NCBI GenBank assembly: GCA_922989275.2
Contig: OV277861.1
Span: 38,318,623 to 38,382,622, forward strand
From: Gari tellinella
Lineage: Eukaryota; Mollusca; Bivalvia; Cardiida; Psammobiidae
Length of the DNA: 64,000 bases
Direction of reading: 5' to 3'
Shown here: piece after piece, positions 56,158 through 64,000 of the stretch
Layout: every line of letters begins with the position of its first letter
Position numbering within the stretch: position 1 is the first letter of the stretch
The notes under the pieces: model-generated
Database searches by the model: none
The model's input: the letters and a program-made list of their open reading frames with translations, nothing else
Told to the model about the DNA's origin: nothing
Program-made: the position numbers and the translations under genes

Positions 56158-56309
56158 CTATAGGATTTGTTTAATCACTTCGACTTTCTTGTAAAAAACA
56201 CTCTTATTTGTTCTTTTCAGCCATTTCATTAGCACACTGCGTTGTTTCTTTGCACATAACATTAATACCAGCATTTTATGCTTTTTCTGCTTTTCATTCT
56301 CCAACAAGC
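56158..56309 (-). CDS. Candidate terminal exon or transposase remnant
   Basis: A strong pyrimidine-rich acceptor (TTTTTTTTGTATTTTAAAG) opens a 49-codon frame ending in TAG. The peptide is basic and helical (KKHKMLVLMLCAKKQRSVLM, then KWLKR). The run of basic residues followed by a Trp is a little like the N-terminal region of Harbinger-type transposases. That is an impression only, and a host exon is equally possible. Confidence 0.3.
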
Positions 56310-56968
56310 CTTTAAAAATACAAAAAAAAACAACCATTTTAACGCAGAACGTAGTAAATTAAGGCGCACTAATGTAGATGTACAATGTAAATATGCGATT
56401 TGAACGAAAGTATCGGTACCAAATGAAAATAAAAAACGAAATGAAACGAAAATATCCGTTTTCATTTTGATACGCTGCATTACTCAGTGGATCAAGGAAC
56501 GTACATGTATATAAAATGTATATACGTTCCTGGTGGAAAACCTTTCAATTACGACCACTAAATTGTGTTAATTATTGGGTTTCTAATGCAGATAACTGCT
56601 TAAAGCCGCATTGTGCTTTTGAGAAACCTGCATAAAACGGTTGTTTGGGGTCCCATTTGAACTACGTGGGACGTGATTCTTTCACAAAAACCGGTTTTAT
56701 CTAAGCAATTCGCTTTTTAAATTTTATTTATAATATTTTGGTGCTAGCACCAATTAAAAAGCCCACCTTGTGAATGGAAAGAAGGACAACTCTGTAAATA
56801 CAGGGCTCCAGATAACGGAAGTATTTCGAAAACTTAAATCTTTATTTCTGCTTTTAAACCCAATGGTGTCATACTCATTAAAAGTGTCTCGAATAGACGG
56901 TTTAATCAGTAATAACACCATAGCATTCGGTGCTGAAATGAGTGAGAAAATGTTAGATTGGTTCAGAT

Positions 56969-57926
56969 CACAGGGCCCCGACACGATTGCGTTTTGAGAG
57001 AGAAAATCGTCAGAAGGTATATATAGAGACAAGGGGTACAACTGATTGTTAGTACATTCTCACCCTATCTCGACAAAACTGGGCATATCGTGAATAATAA
57101 TTGATGAAACGACACCCTTTTTGCACTTCTGTCTAGCTAATATAATACCCTTCCATAAAAACATAACATAAAACCAACTGTAAGCATGCACTTTTAAAAG
57201 TAATTGCATTTACTCACATAAATCAACGACATTTGGAAAACGGGACAGGTGTTCGTTCACAGTTGACACCGCATTCACCACTACTGTGTGCTTGTTTAGG
57301 CGGTAATATCGAACATGACAGTCATACAGTTCCATAGATATCCATTTTTTACACCGATCAAGGCTGATTTATACTCAAACCATTGCAATACCAACAACAA
57401 ATTCGCATGTTTTCATCGGCAGTAAAGCTATTCTTGTACATGTAGGCTTTTTTGTACGGCAATGATTTGAGAAGAAATCAGTTTTGATCGGTGTCAAAGA
57501 TGTATATTTATGGAACTGTATGACTGTCATGCTCGATATTACCGCCTAAACAAGCGTACAGTAGTTGTCAATGACTGTAACACTCGATTACCGCCTAAAC
57601 AAGCGTACAGTAGTGGTCAATGCTGTGTTAGCTGTGAACGAACACCTGTCCCGTTTTCCAAAAGTCGTTGATTTCTGTGAGTAAATGCAATTACTGTTGA
57701 GAGTGCATCCTTATAGTTGGTTTTATGTTATGTTTTTATGAAAGGGTATTATATTAGCTAGACAGAAATGCAAAAAGGGTGTCGTTTCATCAATTATTAT
57801 TCGTGATATGACCGCTTTTGTCGAGATAGGGTGAGAATATACTAACAATCAGTTGTACCCCTTGTCTCTATATATACCTTTAGACAATTTTTTTCTCTCA
57901 AAAATCAATCGTGCCGGGTCCCTGTG
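56969..57926. mobile_element. 958-bp foldback element with 8-bp target duplication
   Basis: CACAGGG and CCCTGTG ends; GTTCAGAT directly repeated at 56961-56968 and 57927-57934. Copy 1 has a single GTTCAGAT at the same place. Arms of roughly 420 bp pair nearly throughout, leaving a loop near 57388-57461. The right arm holds an internal duplication (57530-57620). The 8-bp duplication and ends suit the hAT superfamily. No transposase. Confidence 0.82.
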
Positions 57927-57966
57927 GTTCAGATTGCTCTCGCTTACATGTTTAGCTGGAACATCT

Positions 57967-58172
57967 GGATAACCCTTATTCTGCTGCACAGACGTCTGCT
58001 TCGACATTGTCGTCTGCAAAATGTGTTCAGTTTAGATTTATGCATTGTTTTAATTAAACAAACCTTAAGATGAGTGTCAAATAGTTAGGATCCAGATGAG
58101 ACGCCACGTTACGCGGCGTCTTTTTAGATTCAAATAGTTTGTAAACTCCGTAAAGTAGGCACAGGGTTAAAC
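57967..58172. mobile_element. G-family passenger in copy 2
   Basis: Hairpin GATGAGACGCCACG and mirror, aligned with the passenger of copy 1; its left TTAA is altered. Confidence 0.7.
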
Positions 58173-58254
58173 ACTATGAGATTCAATAACAACGTGTACA
58201 TATCTTTCACTGTGGGTAAACGGTCAAATAAACTATAGAGAATGTATACCTTGA

Positions 58255-59075
58255 GCTTGCTGAAAATGACTGTTTCAGCCTTGTCCGCTCTCTGACTCAA
58301 ACATTTCTTTTTGGATCTTCACCAAACTTGCTACAAATGTTTATTAGTATAAAATCTAGGTCAGGTTCAGTAACTAGCAAAATCGCATAAGGCATGTTTG
58401 AGTTATTGCTGAAAAATGCTGAAACAGTCATTTTTTAATACATAAAGGGCAAACACTCAGATATGCCACATGCGATTTTTGTAATAATCAAACTAAACCT
58501 AAATGTTATATACTTAAACATTTTCAGCAAGTTTAATGAATATCCGATAAAAACTGTATGTGTTAGAGTGCAAAAAGTGACTGAAACCGTCATTTTTCAT
58601 TAATTAACAGGCAATAACTTAGATATACCTTATGCGCTTTTAGTAGTAATCATACTAAACCTTGATATTATATCAATAAATATTTTCAGCAAATTTGGTG
58701 AAGATCCAATAAAACGTATTTGTGTTAGAGAGCAAACCTTGCTGAAAACAGTCATTTTTTAATACATAAAGGGCAAAAACTTAGGTATGCCACATGCGAT
58801 TTTGGTATTAATGAAACTAGACCTGAATTTTATATGAATAAATATTTTCAGCATGTTTGGTGAATATCCGATAAAAACTGTTTGTTTTAGAGTGCAAAAA
58901 TGACTGAAACAGTCATTTTTTATAAATTAACAGGCAATAACTCAAAAACACCTTATGCGATTTTAGTAGTAATCATACTAAACCTTGTTTTATATTAATG
59001 AACATTTTCAGCGAGTTTGTGGAAGATCGGATAAAAGATATTCGAGTTAGAGAGCGGACAAATAAGTGTGATAGT
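58255..59075. repeat. About 160-bp repeats in copy 2
   Basis: One inverted unit, then forward units near 58551, 58718, 58880 and 59041. Fewer units than copy 1, so the array has changed in number since the copies separated. Confidence 0.82.
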
Positions 59076-59717
59076 CTAACTGACTGATGGATCGACCGTC
59101 GAAGGTAATTGCGGTTGCACACGGTGATGTTGACTCCGGCTGTATCACGTGATACTAAGCCGTGTGGTAAGGTTTATGGCAGACGCTCTATTTTCGGTTT
59201 GTTATGATTTTAAATCGCCCTTTTTGGTGATTTAGGTCCGTCTTCATCATTTCATAGATCAGTTTGGCCCATTAGAATGTTCAAACATTATTATTAACCG
59301 TTATTGTATTTCAGACATTATGAAAAGGTCTGAAAACACAATGGGACTTTAAAACAAGGTAACAGTAAAATAGAAAGCTCCTTAAGGAGCTTTTTGTTGT
59401 ACTGTCACCTTGCTTTAAGCTATCTCCTGTATGTTTCTACCATCAATTTCCCTACGTTTTAGTGGTCGTTATAGAGACGTTTTACTGTAGTTACTTATGT
59501 CGGTGAAATGATAAAACCCACCTGGCCCCTACATAAGGATAGTTTCCTGTTATTATTTTAAATTCATAATAATGTTTTACCGACACTTATAAAGAGATCT
59601 ACTATAATAATTGATAAGTCTCAGGCTTGAAGTAAAACGTCCATTAACCTACATTTCTCTTTTAGTATTGATGTTTATTTAAAGCAGGCTGAAAGTTAAG
59701 CAAAATGCTCCTTAACA

Positions 59718-59836
59718 CATTCAACCCTAGTGACGAGTATACTCGTCATTTACAAACAGTGTACCTTAGAGGATAACACTTGTCCCAAGCAAACAGTGTA
59801 GACCCTGATCAGAAGGCTCCCTAAGGAAAAAGGTAT
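59718..59836. mobile_element. F-family left half in a core II remnant
   Basis: TTAACACATTCAACCC to GATCAGAAGGCTCC; it enters E/C-type sequence at GCTCCTTAA. Confidence 0.65.
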
Positions 59837-59975
59837 GTACAGTGCTCCCTATCTACAACAACATCCAATGGGATACAATTACTACGTGTGTTTTTGGAGG
59901 GATTTGTTATAGGGAGGGAACATTAAGACGACTTTCATTTGCAAACAGCTTGAATCCAGCTCAGACGCCGCTGAT
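59837..59975. mobile_element. B-family left half
   Basis: TACAGTGCTCCCTATCTAC to a core I left arm (GCAAACAGCTTGAATCCAG), broken within the hairpin. Confidence 0.65.
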
Positions 59976-60463
59976 CTATATGTCCAGTATACCACAAGCG
60001 AAACAAAATTTAACATAGAAAAGGACAATCGTTTGACAATACTGATCAATTATTTTAATCTCAGTGGCATTTGGAGCGTGACCAATCGCAAGGTAACCTG
60101 GTCTCTGATCTGGTTCTAAGCTGTTTCAATTGAATCATGTTTTCTGCATAAATGCATTTATTTGCAGAGAATTTGCGTCTTTTCCTCTGTATATTATGCT
60201 GGTTGGTTTGTGGTGGTACATTCGAGACAATTAAGTTTTAGCTAAAACCAATTTGGAGCAAACGGTTTTGAGCCAGTTCATATAAGCCAAGTTATTGGGC
60301 CCCATACCAGGCGCAAAACCTTTGGCCATATAGGTATAAAATGAAATGTCAGTTATAAGATGATGTTGCAGATTTGGTTAAATATGTCCCTCAAGACACT
60401 TAATGATGCGCCATTCTTCCATTTTCGACGACGGCCATTAACAGTGTATTAAGGTTTGGACAT

Positions 60464-60670
60464 TAACCCTTTCACTCTCAATGACGCTTAAAAGCGCGTT
60501 CGCAAACAGTTTGGATCCTGATCAGACGCCGCGTCACGCGGCGTCTGATCAGGATCCAAACTGTTTGACACTCGTTTTGAAATTTCTTTAGTCATACTGC
60601 CTTTCCTATTAAATTTGAAACGACATTGCAGACAACAAAATTGAAGTGATGACATGAACTTATTATTGCC
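60464..60670. mobile_element. G-family MITE
   Basis: TTAACCCTTTCACTCTC start; perfect hairpin GATCAGACGCCGCG around TCA. Confidence 0.76.
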
Positions 60671-60785
60671 TGGATATTGCAATGAACTATCCCTGTATAC
60701 TTACTGGAAGATTTCATTGTTGATATAAATAAGTGATCAAACGACACTGCAATGTATGTCCATGCAGCAGAATAGTTCATGTAAT

Positions 60786-61445
60786 ATAGCAAACAATGCA
60801 GACCCTGATGAGACGTCGCGTAACGTGGCATCTCACCAAGGTATAGACTGTTTGCCAATGTCCACGTTTGTAGCCACTAGGTTTGAATGGATTAATTTCA
60901 CCAACAATAACACCTGACCACATAAATATGCCTGATGTATGGACTGTAAATATATAATCATTGTAATTATTTGAATATGTTGTCTTCTTAACTGTTTGCC
61001 AATGTCCACGTTTGTAGCCACTAGGTTTGAATGGATTAATTTCACCAACAATAACACCTGACCACATAAATATACCTGATATATATGGACTGTAAATATA
61101 TAATAATTGTAATTCTTTGAATACGTTGTCTTCCTAACTGTTTGCCAATGTCCACGTTTGTAGCCACTAGGTTTGAATGGATTAATTTCACCAACAATAA
61201 CACCTGACCACATAAATATACCTGATATATGGACTGTAAATATATAATAATTGTAATTCTTTGAATAGGTTGTCTGCGTAACGCGGCATCTCATCAGGAC
61301 TTACACTGTTTACCAATGTCCACGTTTGTAGCCACTAGGTTTAAATGGATTATTATCACCAACAATAACACTTGAATACATGAATATGCCTGATGTATGG
61401 ACTGTAAATATAATCATTGTAATTTTTTGAATAGGTTGTCGGCGG
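60786..61445. repeat. Tandem array from half of a core I element, four units
   Basis: Units start at 60847, 60991, 61137 and 61305 with ACTGTTT(G/A)CCAATGTCC. Each continues with a shared 120-bp tail (GTAGCCACTAGGTTT onward). Periods are 144, 146 and 168 bp. The unit before 61305 also contains a right hairpin arm (AACGCGGCATCTCATC). Confidence 0.85.
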
Positions 61446-61477
61446 TTTTCCCCTGACTTAGTCATCAAAATGAGTGC

Positions 61478-61640
61478 AGTTAAGAATCTCTATTACCATT
61501 ACGGTCACTAAATTATGTCAGTTTATAAAGCGTTTAAAGAAGGTTGCTTCTTATAGCAAGGTGAAAGTAAAACAGAAAGCTTTATCACGTCCACTTTGCT
61601 TTAGACTGTAACATGTATAAGTTGGAGTTTATTTTCTTTT
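61478..61640. mobile_element. C-family fragment
   Basis: AAGAATCTCTATTACC, then GCAAGGTGAAAGTAAAACAG and CACTTTGCTTTAGACTG. Confidence 0.5.
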
Positions 61641-62064
61641 GTGGAGCAATAACTCAAATGCGTAAAAACGAGTAAAATGAGTTAAAAATTCCTGTAGAAA
61701 ACTCATAACAAAATTTATATTTATTTTCAAGCAACTTCTAAGTTCGTCCATGTGAAGTGTTATTAGTTGTTTAACTAGCAGAAGAATTTAATAAGCAAAA
61801 TTTGCTTTCTTTCTCATCCTAATGTATATTTATGTTTGATTATAAAATATGTACTATTTTGAAATAAAATATGTTTAAACTAAACTAACTAGCAGAAGAA
61901 CACTGTATTTATCGAAAAAAGCAAACAAAAGCAAAATCTCAAGTTTAAATTGGAAACTCTATAAAACACTGTCGCAGAAGTTAATAAGCAGCTACAAAGA
62001 AGACTCACGGACATTACGCAGATAATGAAAGATGCACATTTTCTTATAAACGTATCCCCTTGTG
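61641..62064. other. AT-rich stretch
   Basis: Holds ATTTTGAAATAAAATATG (a polyadenylation-like string, possibly a LINE or gene tail); nothing else. Confidence 0.4.
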
Positions 62065-62314
62065 TACAGTGGAGAAAACGTTATTCTTTCGCGTTTAAAC
62101 GCAAACGAAACGCAAACGCAAAACACTAAACTGTTGAAAATGGCATCGTTATTAAATTTCCGACTATCTATTTTAATTTGAGAAGCAAACAGATTTGAGC
62201 CTGATCAGACGCCGGGCAACCCGGCGTCTGATCTGGCTCTAAACTATTTGCAATGGAAATAATAGTTTTAGCGTAAACGCGTTTATTGGGAAAGAATAAC
62301 GTCTTCTCCACTGT
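62065..62314. mobile_element. A-family MITE, complete
   Basis: Left TACAGTGGAGAAAACG, right CGTCTTCTCCACTGT; core I apex GGGCAACCC. Confidence 0.85.
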
Positions 62315-62518
62315 TTTCCCTATGTTTCACTTTTAGTTTAACCTATTTCGGGATAAAAGGATTGAAAATGAAATTCACTATCATGTTTTTTTGTTTCTGT
62401 TTTTTGTTTTCTCAAATATTCATCAAGAATGAGTTTGGTAACCCTCGCGTTGATTAAATTATTGTCCTTAATCCATTCGTTACTGGGAATTAAAATTACA
62501 ATATTCTTTTATTCGTTT

Positions 62519-62764
62519 TACAGTCTAGTGTTTTGCCTATAAATAAACTCGTTTGTTCTAAAACAATTATTTCTTCTACAAACAGTTTGAAGTCCGATTC
62601 GACGCCGGCTTACCCGGCGCCGAATTAGTATCCAAACTGTTAGGCACTAAAATTAAAATAAATCGTAAAAAATATCTAAAAATTGACATTTTCGTCCTTT
62701 TATCGCAAAACGTTTGCGTTTCGTATGCGTTTAAACGTGACAGAATAGCATCTTCTCCACTGTA
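62519..62764. mobile_element. A-family MITE, left part decayed
   Basis: Right end CATCTTCTCCACTGTA is intact. Core arms TTCGACGCCGG and CCGGCGCCGAA keep pairing although the sequence differs from the family. Confidence 0.72.
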
Positions 62765-62794
62765 ACAAACATCGATATGGGTAGCAAATACAGT

Positions 62795-63044
62795 TACAGT
62801 GGAGAATGTGTTATTCTTTCCCAATAAACGCGTTTACGCTAAAACTATTATTTGCGGTGCAAACAGTTTGGAGCCAGATCAGACGCCGGGTAACCCGGCG
62901 TCTGACCAGGCTCCAAACTGTTTGCCACCAAGATAAACATGAATTATCAGAATTGTCAAAAAGTTGTACTTTTCGACGTTTTAGTGCTTTGCGTTTGCGT
63001 ACGTTTGCGTTTAAACGGGAAAGAATAACAGATTATCCACTGTA
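62795..63044. mobile_element. A-family MITE, complete
   Basis: Ends CAGTGGAGAATG and ATTATCCACTG; core I apex GGGTAACCC. It abuts the B element that follows. Confidence 0.86.
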
Positions 63045-63369
63045 TGCCTCTCTTCAACGGCACCCAATGGGAGACACAGATTATGTGTGTTGTTCGGAGG
63101 GAGTCGTTGTAGGGAGGGATTATTATGACGTGTCTTACATTTGCAAACAGCTGTTTGTTACTCGTCATTAGATGTAATCTATCAAAGTATCTACTTACAC
63201 TTCTTTTATATGTAACTTTGAGAAACAACAGCAGACGACAATTTTAAACAGACGATAATACAGCAGTTAAGGCGTTAGGCATAATTGTCCTGTTTAGGGA
63301 ACCGAGGCAACTGTCGTTGTAAGGAGGGAGTCGTTGTTGGGAGGGCCGTTGTAGAGAGGGGACGCTGTA
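63043..63369. mobile_element. B-family MITE with collapsed hairpin
   Basis: The left end is joined to the preceding A element. The whole hairpin is reduced to GCAAACAGCTGTTTG (63141-63155). The right end is GTAGAGAGGGGACGCTG. Confidence 0.78.
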
Positions 63370-63475
63370 GTGTGAATGTTGAGTTACTGTTAACTAGTGT
63401 TTGTACTTGGGTAAATACAGAGAAGAGAACAGACGCATTATTTCAATGCCTGGCTGATTACCGACAATATGTGCA

Positions 63476-63823
63476 TACAACACCCCCTCCCTACAACGAC
63501 CCTTCAAACAACGACTCCCTCCTTACAACGACCATTGCAGCAGTTCCCCAAACAAGACAAGTATACCCAACATATGCACTGCTGCAATGACGTCTGCTTA
63601 AAATGGTCGTCTTCTGTTTCCCTCAAAGTTACATTAGTTGCACATTTTTGACGGAAAAAACCTTAATGGCGAGTGGCAAACAGCTTTAATCAAGATCAGA
63701 CGCCGCGTTTCGCGGCGTCAGAGACTGGATTCAAGCTGTTTGCAAATGTAGCCAATTTCCCTCCCTATAACGACTCCCTCCATTGTCTCCCATTGGGTGT
63801 CGTTGTAGAGAAGGATTGCTACA
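63476..63823. mobile_element. B-family MITE
   Basis: CCCCCTCCCTACAACGACC and GTTGTAGAGAAGG ends; core I apex GCGTTTCGC at 63676-63742. Confidence 0.78.
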
Positions 63824-63863
63824 TACATTCATAATCGCAAGAATAAAATGGTTCAATGTAGAT

Positions 63864-64000
63864 TTAACTCATTTATACCCAGTGTATTCTTCCATGTTTA
63901 TATGTTGGATTTATCCATTTTTTATCAATGCCTGGTCAAATTTTTCATTTTCATTTTGTTTTGTATTGAAATTTCTACCAGCAAACAGTGTAGACTTTGA
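63864..64000. mobile_element. H-family MITE cut by the window edge
   Basis: TTAACTCATTTATACCC and the left hairpin arm AAACAGTGTAGACTTTGA at the edge. Confidence 0.75.

Larger units (their letters stand above)
56604..59348. mobile_element. TTAA-flanked element, copy 2, with a foldback inside
   Basis: Same ends as copy 1 (AGCCGCATTGTGCTTTT here) and same order of parts. It is flanked by TTAA (56600-56603, 59349-59352). It is longer because of a 958-bp insertion in its J passenger, and it has fewer 160-bp repeats. Confidence 0.77.
56528..59489. mobile_element. C-family MITE hosting the second TTAA element
   Basis: The left half reads to GATAACTGCTTAA (56603). The right half resumes at TTAAAACAAGGTAACAG (59349) and ends GAGACGTTTTACTGTA. 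Core II is split at its TTAA. Confidence 0.72.

Noticed and set aside
60833..61294. A 153-codon minus-strand frame, the longest in the window
   Set aside because: It runs through the tandem array, whose unit happens to be open, so the length comes from repetition.
26015..63171. Many 60-120 codon frames containing strings like SLDPDQTPRNAASD or RRRVTRRLI
   Set aside because: They are translations of the core I hairpin and A-family arms in both strands and recur in every copy. They are a by-product of the palindrome, not proteins.

Overview
The window looks like nuclear DNA of a bivalve mollusc. Dreissena (zebra or quagga mussel) is my best guess, from memory of its repeat style; I could not search for it. 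It is AT-rich with no bacterial-type gene density. It is packed with short palindromic transposons (MITEs) and also holds tRNA-derived SINEs, LINE and Ty3/Gypsy fragments and microsatellites. Most open reading frames are translations of the same GC-rich palindromes and are not genes.

Host genes. The clearest gene is on the minus strand between 21835 and 12569. Six exons (31 codons with the ATG, then 73, 125, 75, 64 and 97 nt) have acceptor and donor sites and phases that join without a break. I do not recognise the protein, and its 3' end was not found. Weaker coding candidates are a cysteine-rich terminal exon (44126-44325, plus), a 27-nt microexon (40987-41013, plus), a terminal exon or transposase remnant (56158-56309, minus), a possible divergent first exon (22128-22205, plus) and a short 3' exon (2709-2788, plus).

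MITE families (named here for cross-reference). A: about 250 bp, TA-flanked, ends CAGTGGAGAA. B: about 330-380 bp, TA-flanked, ends CAGCGCTCCCTC. C: about 210 bp, TA-flanked, ends CAGTAAAACCTCTC. E, F, G and H: about 210-260 bp, TTAA-flanked, ends beginning CCC or similar. I: about 190-240 bp, ends GGGCCCGTTTCAT. J: about 190 bp, ends CAGGGCTCCAG. M and O are elements with a long palindrome at one end only. P is a TIR element ending near CAGGGCGGAG. A, B, F, G and H all carry versions of one hairpin (core I, AAACAG...GATCAGACGCC and its mirror). C and E share a second, unrelated hairpin (core II, CTTAAAGCAGG...AAAGTAAAGCAGAA and its mirror).

Layout. 1-3.1 kb: E elements and smaller TIR elements. 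3.1-7.9 kb: a probable 4.8 kb TIR element with a tandem array at its right end and other elements inside it. 8-20 kb: dense E/F/J MITEs in the introns of the minus-strand gene. 20-25 kb: gene 5' end, SINE, tRNA-like sequences and sparse AT-rich DNA. 25-28.4 kb: Gypsy RT scrap, A elements and a broken LINE. 28-46.5 kb: A, B, G, I and P elements and LINE tails. 46.8-49.4 kb and 56.5-59.5 kb: two copies of a TTAA-flanked non-coding element with about 160-bp tandem repeats, one inside an A element and the other inside a C element. The second copy carries a 958-bp foldback with a perfect 8-bp target duplication. 60-64 kb: a tandem array and more A, B and H elements.

The sequence records many layers of insertion, many of them at TTAA sites that the hairpin cores themselves provide.
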